This document shows positions 1-10,599 of a DNA stretch of 64,000 nucleotides, one piece after another. The stretch is from Flavobacterium sp. (GTDB lineage Bacteria; Bacteroidota; Bacteroidia; Flavobacteriales; Flavobacteriaceae). The notes beneath the pieces were generated by a model, which searched no databases, was not told the origin of the DNA, and saw nothing but the letters and a program-made list of their open reading frames with translations. Within the stretch, counting starts at the first letter, position 1, and the number at the start of each line of letters is the position of its first letter. A program made the translations under genes and the position numbers. The stretch spans positions 1 through 64,000 of the forward strand of contig NZ_PNNA01000101.1 of the NCBI RefSeq assembly GCF_013823965.1, in the 5' to 3' direction.

Positions 1-1
1 G

Positions 2-700
2 GCTCAATTTGAAATTAGAGTAAAATCTACTTCTGGTGCTACTGCTCCAATGTTTTCTAATGTAAATACAATTGTTATAACTCCTTACAGTACTGAAATT
101 CCTAAAATTGCCGTTCCTGGAAATCACCAAGGTTGGGCACCAGCCACAGCGCCTTTATTAGCTGCCACTAAATTTGGAAACACAGATTTTGAAGGATACG
201 TTTGGTTAGATGGTGAATTTAAATTTTTAGCAGCAAAACCTGATGGTACTTTTGATTGGGGAACTACTGATTGGGGTGATGATGGTACTTTTTCAGGTGT
301 TTTAAAAGCAGAAAACGAATCAAATTGTACAACAACTGCAGGATATTACAAAGTAAATGTTGATACAAAAGCATTGACTTATTCTGCAACTAAAACAGTT
401 TGGGGTGTTATTGGTTCAGCTTCTCCTGGAGGTTGGGATAACAGTACAGTGATGACATATAGTGCTTCAACAAAAAAATGGACAGTAACCGTAGCTTTGA
501 CAGCAGGAAATGAAATCAAGTTTAGAGCAAACAACGCTTGGGCTATTGATTTAGGTGGTTTCGATGCTGCTAAACCAGGTGTGGGAACTGAAATGAGTTA
601 TGGAGGTAAAAACATCGCCATAGCTTCTGCAGGAACTTACTTAGTTACTTTAGATTTAAGCAATCCTAGAGCTTATACTTATACTTTAGTTAAACAATAG
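2..700 (+). CDS. SusE/SusF-family starch-binding outer membrane protein, C-terminal part (5' end outside window)
   Basis: Frame 2 is open from the window edge (AQFEIRVKSTSGATAPMF...) through the listed 50..700 ORF. Repeated SusE/F-like modules (VPGNHQGWAPATAP..., VIGSASPGGWDNSTVMTYS...KWTVTVALTAGNEIKFRANNAW). Followed by a GH13 amylase. Confidence 0.85.
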   Translation, partial: AQFEIRVKSTSGATAPMFSNVNTIVITPYSTEIPKIAVPGNHQGWAPATAPLLAATKFGNTDFEGYVWLDGEFKFLAAKPDGTFDWGTTDWGDDGTFSGVLKAENESNCTTTAGYYKVNVDTKALTYSATKTVWGVIGSASPGGWDNSTVMTYSASTKKWTVTVALTAGNEIKFRANNAWAIDLGGFDAAKPGVGTEMSYGGKNIAIASAGTYLVTLDLSNPRAYTYTLVKQ

Positions 701-713
701 TATACTTAATCTT

Positions 714-747
714 AAAAAAAAGGGCTATCTTTGGTAGCCCTTTTTTT
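714..747 (+). terminator. Rho-independent terminator-like hairpin between SusE/F-like gene and amylase
   Basis: aaaaaaagggctatc-ttt-ggtagccctttttttt: GGGCTA/TAGCCC stem followed by T-run. Confidence 0.8.
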
Positions 748-764
748 AATTAAAAACGTTTGAC

Positions 765-3611
765 ATGAAAAAAATTACTTTATTGTTTTTGTTAGTAACC
801 GTGGTAAGTTTTGCCCAAATTACCACTTCACCGTCGCCAGCAATTGCAAACGGAGCGGTTACAATTAATTTTAACAAATCAGGAACGGCATTAGCCACTT
901 ATAGCGGTACTATTTATGCACACATTGGTTTGACGGTTAATGGGGTGCGCTGGCAATATGTAAAGGGGAATTGGGGCAACAATACCACTCAACCCGCATT
1001 GACACTTGTTTCTGGGACTACCTATAAATTAGATCTTACGCCAGATTTATTCACTTATTTTGGTGTAACCGCCGGAAGTTCAATTACCGAAATTTGTGTC
1101 GTTTTCAGGAATGATGCAGGAAATATACAATCGTCGGATACTTTTTTGAGTGTTGGGGCTTTTCAGGCTTCATTGGCCCAACCAGGCTCAGGTAGTAATA
1201 CAATTATTACTTCTGGACAAAACTTTACCGTTTCTGCTTCAAATACTAATGGAAATGCCAACTATAATCTTTTGGCCAATGGGGTGAGTATAAATACGGC
1301 CTCAACTTCATCTTATAGCTATACAGATTCCAACATAACGACGAATAAGAGTTATGAACTTCAAATCACTCAAGGACTGGATTCGTTTGTGTATAAATTC
1401 ACGGCAATGATCAATCCCGGGACAATATCAGAGGCATTGCCATCAGGTGTTGAAGAAGGAATCAACTATAACACGGCTGATCCAACAAAAGCAACTTTAG
1501 TTTTGGACGCACCAGGTAAAGACTTTGTTTATGTGGCTGGAAGTTTCAATAATTATCAGCCTGGTTCAAGTTATGCTATGAAGAAAGACCCAACTACGGG
1601 TAAGTTTTGGCTTGAGTTGACAGGACTGGTTTCGGGAACAAATTATAATTATCAATATTGGGTAGTTGACACGACACCACTTGCAGGTTCGCCAGGATTA
1701 GTCAAAACAGCCGATCCTTATTCTACCTTGGTATTGTCGCCATTTGACGACCCTACGATTCCTTCGACATCTTATCCTAACATGCCCGTTTATCCAGCGG
1801 GTCAAGACAGAGAAGTTACTGTTCTTAAAACAGGGCAAACGGCCTACAATTGGCAAGTGACTAATTTCAATAAGCCAAAGAAAGAAGATTTAATTGTTTA
1901 TGAAGTTTTGATTAGAGACTTTGATTCCCATAGAAATTTTCAAGATTTGATTAACAAAATTGATTATTTCAAGAATCTCAAAATCAATGCCATCGAATTA
2001 ATGCCGGTGATGGAGTTTGAAGGCAACGAAAGTTGGGGATACAATACGGCTTTTCATATGGCATTGGACAAATTTTATGGAACTTCCGATAAATTTAAGG
2101 AGTTTGTGGACTTATGCCATCAAAACGGAATTGCCGTAATTCTTGACGTCGCTTTAAATCACGCTTTTGGAAGAAATCCAATGGTGAGAATGTGGATGAA
2201 AGATCCCGATGGTGATGGTTGGGGCGATGCAAGTTCTGAAAATCCATATTTTAATGAATTTGCAAAACACAGTTACAGTGTTGGAAATGATTTTAATCAT
2301 TCAGTAGCGGTTACCAAGACTTATGTGAAAAGAGTTACAAAACATTGGATTCAGGAATATAAAATTGACGGTTTCCGTTGGGATTTAACCAAAGGGTTTA
2401 CACAAAATTGTACTGCAAGCGATGGCTCATGTACGGATGGATATCAAGCAGACAGGGTAGCCATATTGAAAGATTATGCCGATTATTCTTGGAGTTTGGA
2501 TCCTACTCATTATGCGATTTTTGAACATCTAGGTTCAGATAGTGAAGAACAACAATGGGCTAATTATAGAATTGGTGAAACACCTAGCAAAGGAGTGATG
2601 ATGTGGGCTGAAATGACTTATCCTTATTCTCAACTTTTAGGAGGCTGGGCAACAGGCGCAGATATTTCTAGAATTGGTAATGTGGCGCATGGATTTGCTG
2701 CAAAAAGAGTAATGGGTTATCCTGAAAGTCATGATAAAGAACGACTAATGTACACTGCATTTACCAGTGGAAATAGTGGTGGCGCTAAGCCTGCATTTGA
2801 TAATCTGGATAATTGTCTTGCCAGAATGTCAGCCATTGGAGCCTCTTCTTTATTGGTTCCTGGGCCAAAAATGATTTGGCATTTTGCTGATCTAGGAATG
2901 CAAAACTCCATTTACGATTGTAACAACGGAACCGTTAACACAGAAAGCGATCCTACTACTGGAGATTGTAAACTGAACACTAAACCACAGCCACAATGGA
3001 CAGAAAATTGGTTGGGAATAGCGCAAAGAGCAAAAATATACAATGATTGGGCTAAAATGATTGCATTAAAAATCAATGAACCTGTTTTTGAAGGGAATTA
3101 TGCAATTAGTCCTGATGCCAGCAATCTTAGACAAAGAATTTACATTTATGATGATGCTTTGCCTTCGACACAACTTAAAAACGTGGTGGCACTTTGTAAT
3201 TTTTCGGTGGGTAATTTAACTATTATTCCAAGTTTTCCTTACGCAGGAACTTGGTACAATTTGATGGACAACACAACTATTAATGTTACGGACGTGAATG
3301 CTGCTTTGTCAATTCCATCTGGTCAATTCTTGATTTATGGAAACAAACCATCGACTTTGGAAACAAATGATTTTAATTTTCTTGAGGAAGTGCATTTGTA
3401 TCCCAATCCATCTTCGACTTATTTCACCATAAACACGAATACGTCAAAAGTGGAGATTTACTCCATCACGGGACAATTGGTAAAAAGTTTCAACGAAAAT
3501 CAATCTAAAGCAAATCAATTCCCTGTCAGTGATTTAGACAAAGGAATGTATTTTGTAAAAGCATTGAATGAAAACAACGAAATTAAAGTGATGAAGTTGT
3601 TGAAGCAATAA
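765..3611 (+). CDS. Secreted GH13 alpha-amylase-family enzyme with N-terminal E-set/isoamylase-like domain and C-terminal T9SS sorting domain
   Basis: Signal peptide MKKITLLFLLVTVVSFAQ; GH13-like motifs DVALNHAFGR, GFRWDLTKGF, GYPESHDKER; C-terminal VHLYPNPSSTYFTINTNTSKVEIYSITGQLVKSF...GMYFVKALNENNEIKVMKLLKQ typical of type A T9SS CTD. Confidence 0.92.
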   Translation: MKKITLLFLLVTVVSFAQITTSPSPAIANGAVTINFNKSGTALATYSGTIYAHIGLTVNGVRWQYVKGNWGNNTTQPALTLVSGTTYKLDLTPDLFTYFGVTAGSSITEICVVFRNDAGNIQSSDTFLSVGAFQASLAQPGSGSNTIITSGQNFTVSASNTNGNANYNLLANGVSINTASTSSYSYTDSNITTNKSYELQITQGLDSFVYKFTAMINPGTISEALPSGVEEGINYNTADPTKATLVLDAPGKDFVYVAGSFNNYQPGSSYAMKKDPTTGKFWLELTGLVSGTNYNYQYWVVDTTPLAGSPGLVKTADPYSTLVLSPFDDPTIPSTSYPNMPVYPAGQDREVTVLKTGQTAYNWQVTNFNKPKKEDLIVYEVLIRDFDSHRNFQDLINKIDYFKNLKINAIELMPVMEFEGNESWGYNTAFHMALDKFYGTSDKFKEFVDLCHQNGIAVILDVALNHAFGRNPMVRMWMKDPDGDGWGDASSENPYFNEFAKHSYSVGNDFNHSVAVTKTYVKRVTKHWIQEYKIDGFRWDLTKGFTQNCTASDGSCTDGYQADRVAILKDYADYSWSLDPTHYAIFEHLGSDSEEQQWANYRIGETPSKGVMMWAEMTYPYSQLLGGWATGADISRIGNVAHGFAAKRVMGYPESHDKERLMYTAFTSGNSGGAKPAFDNLDNCLARMSAIGASSLLVPGPKMIWHFADLGMQNSIYDCNNGTVNTESDPTTGDCKLNTKPQPQWTENWLGIAQRAKIYNDWAKMIALKINEPVFEGNYAISPDASNLRQRIYIYDDALPSTQLKNVVALCNFSVGNLTIIPSFPYAGTWYNLMDNTTINVTDVNAALSIPSGQFLIYGNKPSTLETNDFNFLEEVHLYPNPSSTYFTINTNTSKVEIYSITGQLVKSFNENQSKANQFPVSDLDKGMYFVKALNENNEIKVMKLLKQ

Positions 3612-3631
3612 AAACAACTTGTTAAAAACAA

Positions 3632-3662
3632 AAAAGGCTGTCTTTTCGGACAGCCTTTTTTA
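3632..3662. terminator. Bidirectional terminator between convergent amylase and acs genes
   Basis: aaaaaggctgtc-ttttcg-gacagcctttttt, with A-run on the left and T-run on the right. Confidence 0.85.
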
Positions 3663-3681
3663 TTGCATAAAACGGGATAGT

Positions 3682-5589
3682 TTACAATTTTCCAGCTTTA
3701 ATCTCATCCACGATTTCTGGATTTAATAAAGTGGTGGTGTCTCCAAAGTTAGAGAAATCACCTTCGGCTATTTTGCGAAGAATTCTACGCATGATTTTTC
3801 CCGAACGGGTTTTTGGCAAACCAGAAACAAACTGTATTTTGTCCAACTTGGCAATTGGACCAATGTGGTCTGAAACGTGTTGGTTGATCTCTTTGGTCAA
3901 GTTTTCCCTGTCACGGTATTCTCCAGATTCTTTCAAGATTACAAAACCGTACAAAGCATTTCCTTTGACATCGTGTGGGAATCCAACAATGGCACTTTCT
4001 GCAACTGCTGGGTGCTCGTTTATCGCATCCTCGATAGGCGCAGTTCCCAGATTATGACCAGAAACAATGATGACGTCATCTACACGACCCGTGATTCTGT
4101 AATATCCAACTTCATCTCTCAAAGCGCCGTCTCCCGTGAAATATTTTCCTGGAAAAGCACTGAAATAAGTTTCTTTATAACGTTGATGATCGCCCCAAAT
4201 GGTTCTTGCCATTCCCGGCCAAGGGAATTTAATGCACAAACTTCCGGTAACTTGATTGTCTTCTATTTCGTTGCGTTTTTCATCCATCAAAACGGCTTGA
4301 ATTCCTGGTAATGGCAAGGAAGCATAAGTTGGTTTTGTAGGAGTTATAAAAGCAAGAGCCGAAATCAAAATTCCGCCAGTTTCCGTTTGCCACCAAGTAT
4401 CAACCAATGGACAACGTTTTCCACCAACGTGGTCATTGTACCAGTGCCAAGCTTCTTCATTGATGGGTTCTCCTACAGAGCCAATAACTTTCAACGATTT
4501 TAAAGGATATTTTTGTACGTAAGACAAGTTTTCTTTTGCCAAGGCACGAATGGCGGTTGGTGCTGTATAAAATTGGGTTACTTTGTGTTTTTCAATAATT
4601 TCCCAAAAACGACTGAAATCAGGATAAGAGGGTACGCCTTCGTAAATCACGGTTGTCGCACCATTCAACAACGGACCATATAAAATATAGGAATGTCCGG
4701 TAATCCAACCAATATCGGCGGTACACCAGAAAATATCATTCTCTTCATAACTAAATACATTCTTGAAAGAATAAGCGGTATAAACCATGTATCCAGCCGT
4801 AGTGTGCACCATTCCTTTTGGTTTTCCTGTGGAACCGGAAGTATAAAGTATAAACAAAGGATCTTCGGCGTCCATAATTTCGGCAACATTATTATCCGAT
4901 GCTTCGTCTAAAAGGGGTTGCAACCATTGGTCACGACCTTCTTTCATCGTTATGGAAGAGTTGGTTCTTTTGACAACCAAAACTTTTTCGACACAAGGAC
5001 AATTGGTCAAGGCTTCGTCGATAATTCCTTTTAAATCAATTGTTTTTTCGCCTCTAAATCCACCGTCTGACGTGATGACCATTTTGCAGGAGCTATCATT
5101 GATTCTTGCCGATACTGCCGATGCGGAAAATCCGGCAAAAACCACCGAATGTATGGCGCCAATTCTCGCACAAGCCAATGTAGTTATGGCTAATTCTGGA
5201 ATCATGGGCAAATAAATACAAACTCTGTCGCCTTTCTCTACTCCTTGTTCGCGAAGTACATTGGCCATTTTTGATACTCTTGTATACAATTCATTATAGG
5301 AAATGTGTTGTGCTTCTTCATTTGGATTGTTAGGTTCAAAAATAATGGCTGTTTTATCTCCTTTTTTGGAAAGATGTCTGTCAAGACAATTCTTTACAAT
5401 ATTTACCTTGGCATCCACAAACCATTTTATTTTGGCTTCGGCCATGTCAAACTCCATTATTTTTTCGGATTCTTGGTACCAAGTGAAGTTTTCGGATGCA
5501 ATTTTACTCCAAAATTTTCTTGGCTCACGAACTGATTTGTTGTAATGTTTGAAGTATTGTTCTAGATTTTCAATTTTGTAATAACTCAT
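3682..5589 (-). CDS. acs: Acetate--CoA ligase (acetyl-CoA synthetase)
   Basis: 635 aa; ANL motifs LYTSGSTGKPKGMVHT, DTWWQTETGG, GRVDDVIIVSGHNLGTAPIEDAI, TRSGKIMRRILRKIA. Confidence 0.95.
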   Translation of the reverse strand: MSYYKIENLEQYFKHYNKSVREPRKFWSKIASENFTWYQESEKIMEFDMAEAKIKWFVDAKVNIVKNCLDRHLSKKGDKTAIIFEPNNPNEEAQHISYNELYTRVSKMANVLREQGVEKGDRVCIYLPMIPELAITTLACARIGAIHSVVFAGFSASAVSARINDSSCKMVITSDGGFRGEKTIDLKGIIDEALTNCPCVEKVLVVKRTNSSITMKEGRDQWLQPLLDEASDNNVAEIMDAEDPLFILYTSGSTGKPKGMVHTTAGYMVYTAYSFKNVFSYEENDIFWCTADIGWITGHSYILYGPLLNGATTVIYEGVPSYPDFSRFWEIIEKHKVTQFYTAPTAIRALAKENLSYVQKYPLKSLKVIGSVGEPINEEAWHWYNDHVGGKRCPLVDTWWQTETGGILISALAFITPTKPTYASLPLPGIQAVLMDEKRNEIEDNQVTGSLCIKFPWPGMARTIWGDHQRYKETYFSAFPGKYFTGDGALRDEVGYYRITGRVDDVIIVSGHNLGTAPIEDAINEHPAVAESAIVGFPHDVKGNALYGFVILKESGEYRDRENLTKEINQHVSDHIGPIAKLDKIQFVSGLPKTRSGKIMRRILRKIAEGDFSNFGDTTTLLNPEIVDEIKAGKL

Positions 5590-5607
5590 AATGACTCAAT
5601 TTTATTT

Positions 5608-7509
5608 TTATTTCTTATTATAAACACCAATTTCATATTTTTTTAAAACTTCCATAATTTCTTCCACGATGGCTTCGTCGTCAATGGTCGATGGAATTTG
5701 GAAATTCTCGCCATCGGCAATACTTCGCATTAGTTTTCGAAGAATTTTTCCTGAGCGTGTTTTGGGCAGACGTTCTACAATAACGACGTTTCGAAGGGAA
5801 GCCACGGCGCCAATTTGATGACGCACTAATTTGACGATTTCCTGTTCCAATTGAAAATGTTCTATTTCCTCTCCTAATTTGGTCACTACCAAAGCTAATG
5901 GAGTTTGCCCTTTCAATTCGTCATTAATTCCTATTACGGCACACTCGGCAACAGCATAATGCGAAGCCACAATTTCTTCCATTTCGACAGTCGATAGCCT
6001 GTGTCCGGCAACATTGATAACATCATCAACCCTTCCGGTGATGTAAATGTAATCATCTTCATCTTTAAAACCTCCATCACCAGAAAAATAATATCCTGGA
6101 AACTTGTTCAAATATCCCGCTTTGAACCTCGGATTGTCATTCCATAAATCGAGCAAAGCCCCTGGAGGCAATGGTAATTTTAGCACTACATAACCTTCTT
6201 CATTTGGACCTAATTCGATTCCGTTTTCGCCAAATATTTTAATGTCGTAACCGCAAACTGCTTTCCCTACAGAACCCGGTTTCACGATGGCTTTTTCAAC
6301 GCCTATCATGTTCGAAACTATGGGCCAGCCTGATTCCGTTTGCCACCAATGGTCGATTGCCGGCACGGGAATGTGTCCTAAATACCATTCCAAAGTAGGA
6401 ATATCGCAGCGCTCTCCAGCTAAAAATTGTGTTTTTAAAGAGCTTAAATCATATTGTTTTATGAAATCACCGTTCGGGTCTTCTTTTTTTATGGCGCGAA
6501 TCGCTGTTGGCGCTGTAAACATCGCATTGACTTTATGTTCGTCAATTACTCTCCAAAAAGTACTGGCATCGGGTGTTCTTATGGGTTTTCCTTCAAAAAT
6601 AATCGTCGCATTGCGGTTGATTAACGGGCCATAAACTATAAAACTATGACCCACAACCCAGCCCACATCCGAAGCGGCCCAAAAAACTTCATCTTCTTTT
6701 ATGCCGTAAATATAGTGCATCGAAAATTTTAGTGCGGTGGCATAACCTCCCGTGTCTCTCACGATTCCTTTTGGTTTTCCGGTAGTTCCCGAGGTGTATA
6801 AAACGTACAAAGGATGCGTTGCGCTTACAGAAATGCATGGCGCTTCTTCTGAGCCGTATACCAAGGCATCATAGTCGACATCATACTTTTTGAATGGAAC
6901 TCTAGCGCCAAGTTTTCTGTTAAAAACAATTACTTTTTTTGGTTTGTAAGTAGCTAATTCGATGGCTTCGTCTACCAATGGTTTGTAAGCTATCAATCTG
7001 TCAATTTCAATTCCCGAAGAGGCCGTAAGGATTACTCGGGGTTTGCAATCGTCTATTCTGATGGCCAATTCGTGTGGCGCAAAACCTCCAAAAACCACGG
7101 AATGTGTAACGCCAATTCTTGCACAGGCCAGCATGGCAAACGCTGCTTGAGGAATCATCGGCATATAAATCACGGCTCGATCTCCTTTTTTTAAACCCAG
7201 GGATTGCATGCCTCCGGCAAGTTTTGCAACTTCGTTTTTCACTTCCGAAAAGGAATATCTTTTTACGGTTTGTGTTACCGGCGAATCATATATCAATGCG
7301 GTTTTGTCGCCAAATCCGTCCTGGATGTGTTTGTCCAAGGCCAAATAACAAATGTTCAATTCGCCATCTTTGTACCAAAGCGGATAGCCATTTTCATCGG
7401 TAGACAAAATGGTTTCAGGAACGTTGTACCATTCGATTGCCTTGGCTTGTTCAGCCCAAAATTCTTCGGGTTGCTCGATGCTTTTTGTGTATATATCTTT
7501 ATAATTCAT
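5608..7509 (-). CDS. prpE: Propionyl-CoA synthetase-like acyl-CoA synthetase (PrpE/ACSS3 type)
   Basis: 633 aa; LYTSGTTGKPKGIVRDTGGYATAL, DHWWQTESGWPIVSN, TGRVDDVINVAGHRLST, KTRSGKILRKLMRSIADGE; PrpE-type rather than Acs-type signature. Confidence 0.82.
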   Translation of the reverse strand: MNYKDIYTKSIEQPEEFWAEQAKAIEWYNVPETILSTDENGYPLWYKDGELNICYLALDKHIQDGFGDKTALIYDSPVTQTVKRYSFSEVKNEVAKLAGGMQSLGLKKGDRAVIYMPMIPQAAFAMLACARIGVTHSVVFGGFAPHELAIRIDDCKPRVILTASSGIEIDRLIAYKPLVDEAIELATYKPKKVIVFNRKLGARVPFKKYDVDYDALVYGSEEAPCISVSATHPLYVLYTSGTTGKPKGIVRDTGGYATALKFSMHYIYGIKEDEVFWAASDVGWVVGHSFIVYGPLINRNATIIFEGKPIRTPDASTFWRVIDEHKVNAMFTAPTAIRAIKKEDPNGDFIKQYDLSSLKTQFLAGERCDIPTLEWYLGHIPVPAIDHWWQTESGWPIVSNMIGVEKAIVKPGSVGKAVCGYDIKIFGENGIELGPNEEGYVVLKLPLPPGALLDLWNDNPRFKAGYLNKFPGYYFSGDGGFKDEDDYIYITGRVDDVINVAGHRLSTVEMEEIVASHYAVAECAVIGINDELKGQTPLALVVTKLGEEIEHFQLEQEIVKLVRHQIGAVASLRNVVIVERLPKTRSGKILRKLMRSIADGENFQIPSTIDDEAIVEEIMEVLKKYEIGVYNKK

Positions 7510-7527
7510 TTTTTTGTGTGCTTAAAA

Positions 7528-7890
7528 TTATGAGATTAATTCATTTACCTGTTCTACCAATTTCTTGATGGAAAAGGGCTTGACCACATACAAGTTTGCT
7601 CCAAGAGCAAGTCCTTTTTCGATGTCTTTTTCTTTGTTTTTAGCCGATAGAAAAATGACCTTGCAATGACTTAATCGTTTGTCTTTTTTTATTTGTTCCA
7701 ATGTGGCAAAACCATCCACCATTGGCATCATCACGTCAAGAATTATGATGTCTGGAAGTTGATTTTCCAGAATATCCAACGCTTCTTGTCCGTCACGGGC
7801 GATAAAAACTTCAAAATTGTGTTTTTTGAAAGTATATTCCAGCGTCATCACAATGTTGGGTTCGTCGTCTACAATTAAAATCTTCTTCAT
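7528..7890 (-). CDS. Single-domain response regulator (receiver only)
   Basis: 120 aa: KKILIVDDEPNIVMTLEY...PDIIILDVMMPMVDGFATLEQIK...VVKPFSIKKLVEQVNELIS; no output domain. Confidence 0.93.
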   Translation of the reverse strand: MKKILIVDDEPNIVMTLEYTFKKHNFEVFIARDGQEALDILENQLPDIIILDVMMPMVDGFATLEQIKKDKRLSHCKVIFLSAKNKEKDIEKGLALGANLYVVKPFSIKKLVEQVNELIS

Positions 7891-7893
7891 TTT

Positions 7894-10599
7894 TTAATTA
7901 TTTTCTGTTGTGTTGTAATTGGGTAAGGTAAAGATGAACGTGGCGCCGTTGGTTACATTGTCTTCTGCCCAAATGGTTCCTTTATGATGTTCGATTATTT
8001 GTTTGCAAATGGCTAATCCCAATCCGCTTCCAATGGGTTTTTTGACGTTTTGATTCCTGGATTGATAGAATTTGTCAAAAATTGCCTCAAAATCTTCTTT
8101 CATGATTCCTTTACCGTTGTTATGTATTCGGACTTCTACATTGTCTTGGTTTTCGATGATTTGTATCGAAATTTTGCCTTCTGTTTCCGAGCAGAATTTT
8201 ATGGCATTCGACAGTAAATTATGAATCACCTGAACGATTCGTTCCTCGTCATAAAAAGCTTTTATTTCTTTATTGGCATCATCGAATTCGAGCGTGATTT
8301 TTTTGTTTTTAATCAGTTGATTCAAGGATTCCAGGGTTTTTTTGATGGTTCTCGAAATGTTGTTTCTGGAAAGATAAATCTTTTGTTTCCCGGTTTCGAA
8401 TTTCTCTAAATCCAAAATTTTATCAATCAACCGATTCAATCTGTCGGATTCTGAAATGATGTTTTGCAAAAATTGTTTTCGCACTTCTTCCGGAATATCG
8501 TCGTCGTCGTGCAGGATTTCGCTCGCAGCACGAATGGCGGTGATTGGCGTTCGCAATTCGTGGGTAACGGTGTCCAGAAATTCGTCTTTTTGAATGTCTT
8601 TGTTCACTAATTCCTGATTGGCATTTTTTAACTGTTCGGATATTTTTTGTAATTCGTTGGAGGTTTCCGTAAGTTTCTTGTTTACAATAATGTTTTCCTT
8701 CGATTCTTCCAAAATCCGCAAGACTTCGGTCAGGCTGATTTTGTCTTCTTTTATAACGCTTGAGATCAGAATTTTGGCAGAAGCCGTACCAATATGTCCG
8801 GTCAATAAATTTTCGGCAAATTTTATGAATCGAGCATCGGCGGTAGTTACTTTTTTATCAATGTTGTATTTTAGATTGAAAATTGTCAACGCCCGCTTGG
8901 TTCTTTCTTCGCCAAGAAACCGCTGTAAAACTTTTTGAATATCTGAAATATAAGCGGTTCCTTTCCACACAAAAGCATCTTCGTGATTGGTAATGTATTT
9001 GTCAATGTCCACAAACATTTCGGCATAATTGCGTTCCCTGTAGTTCCCTTTGAAACTCACGGAAATGCCCATGTAACAAACGACATTAAAAAGCAAACTC
9101 CAGAAAACGGCATGAGGAATTGGTTCCAAATAATCCAAGCCAAAGAGCTGAAATGGTTTTAGCAATTCGATTCCCCAAGGTCCTTCCTGAACGAATAAGT
9201 TGGAGGAATTCGTGATTCCTATGGCATACGGCAACAAAAGGGTGTAAAAACAAATCAAAAATCCGATAATCATTCCGATGATGGCTCCTTTGTTGGAACC
9301 TCTTCTCCAGAATAAAGCACCGAAAAAGGCAGGTGCCAATTGCGCAATTACCACAAAGGAAACCAATCCTATGGAAACCAATGAATAGTCCAAAATGAAA
9401 ATTCGGTATATGGCATACGCCAAAATAATGAGCGAAAAAATTCCTATTTTCCGACTGTTTACAATTCTTTTGCTGTTTTTTTCTTGCGAAATATTTTCTA
9501 ATGAACCAATGAAGCCATAAGGAATCAACAAGTTGTTGCTCAACATCGTAGCCAAGGCAATCGACGAAACAATTATCATGGATATGGCTGCAGAGAATCC
9601 GCCAAGAAATACCAAAACGGTCAGGGAATTATTGTCGAAGAATTGTGGAATCAACAACGAATAGGTATCGGAGTTAAGTCCTTTTCCTTCAAAAAGAATA
9701 TTTCCTCCCCAAGCTATTGGAAAAACAAAAATATTGAACAACAATAAATACAAAGGAAACAACCAAATGGCTGTTTTGATATGCGCTTCTTTATTGTTTT
9801 CCACTATTGCGGCGTGAAATTGTCTTGGCAAAAGAAAAATGGCAAACATGGATAAAACACAAAGAAAAAACCAATTGATTCCGCTTGTGACATCGCCAAG
9901 AGAATTCTTTTTGTCAAAATTTTCAAGGACTGCAGCTTTGGTGTAAATGTCGCCAAAACCATCGTAAACAAAGTAAGTTACATAAACGCCAATAATGATA
10001 AAAAACACTAGTTTCAAAATCGATTCCATGGCCACTGCCGTCACGATTCCGCGTCTTTTTTCAGAAGCATCAACATAGCGCGTCCCATAATAGGATGCAA
10101 ATAAGGCCAATGCGATACAAACATAAGTTGTCGTGTCGGTAAAAATATTGGAACTGGATTGGGTTTTTGTAACGATATGAAACGTGTCCGAAATTGATTT
10201 CAGCTGCAATGCAATATATGGAACAATTCCAAAAACGCAAATCATCGTGACCAAAGCTCCCAGAAACCGGCTGTTTCCGTATCGTAAAGAAATAAAATCG
10301 GCAATACTGGAGATTTTGTTCACCCTAGAAATTCGGATAATTTTTTTGAGGATAATTATCCATGTGGGAACAATTAGAACAGGACCCAAATAGATGGGCA
10401 AATAGCTTAAACCAGAATTTGCGGCAACGCCAATGCTTCCGTAATACGTCCAAGCAGTACAATACACTGCCAATGAAAACGAATAGATGTACGGATTGTT
10501 TGTCCATTTTGAATGGCTTCTTTTTTCTGCCCAATAGGCGATGTAAAAAAGAATGGATAAATAGATTCCCAGGATGGCTAAAAGCCCAATGCTACTCAT
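7894..10599 (-). CDS. CbrA-like sodium:solute symporter / sensor histidine kinase fusion
   Basis: 901 aa; multi-TM SSF-like N-terminus (MSSIGLLAILGIYLSILFYIAYWAEKRS...), a probable STAC-type linker, then H-box DEFLDTVTHELRTPITAIRAASEIL and ATPase motifs NLLSNAIKFC, GSGLGLAICKQIIEHHKG. Confidence 0.92.
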   Translation of the reverse strand: MSSIGLLAILGIYLSILFYIAYWAEKRSHSKWTNNPYIYSFSLAVYCTAWTYYGSIGVAANSGLSYLPIYLGPVLIVPTWIIILKKIIRISRVNKISSIADFISLRYGNSRFLGALVTMICVFGIVPYIALQLKSISDTFHIVTKTQSSSNIFTDTTTYVCIALALFASYYGTRYVDASEKRRGIVTAVAMESILKLVFFIIIGVYVTYFVYDGFGDIYTKAAVLENFDKKNSLGDVTSGINWFFLCVLSMFAIFLLPRQFHAAIVENNKEAHIKTAIWLFPLYLLLFNIFVFPIAWGGNILFEGKGLNSDTYSLLIPQFFDNNSLTVLVFLGGFSAAISMIIVSSIALATMLSNNLLIPYGFIGSLENISQEKNSKRIVNSRKIGIFSLIILAYAIYRIFILDYSLVSIGLVSFVVIAQLAPAFFGALFWRRGSNKGAIIGMIIGFLICFYTLLLPYAIGITNSSNLFVQEGPWGIELLKPFQLFGLDYLEPIPHAVFWSLLFNVVCYMGISVSFKGNYRERNYAEMFVDIDKYITNHEDAFVWKGTAYISDIQKVLQRFLGEERTKRALTIFNLKYNIDKKVTTADARFIKFAENLLTGHIGTASAKILISSVIKEDKISLTEVLRILEESKENIIVNKKLTETSNELQKISEQLKNANQELVNKDIQKDEFLDTVTHELRTPITAIRAASEILHDDDDIPEEVRKQFLQNIISESDRLNRLIDKILDLEKFETGKQKIYLSRNNISRTIKKTLESLNQLIKNKKITLEFDDANKEIKAFYDEERIVQVIHNLLSNAIKFCSETEGKISIQIIENQDNVEVRIHNNGKGIMKEDFEAIFDKFYQSRNQNVKKPIGSGLGLAICKQIIEHHKGTIWAEDNVTNGATFIFTLPNYNTTENN

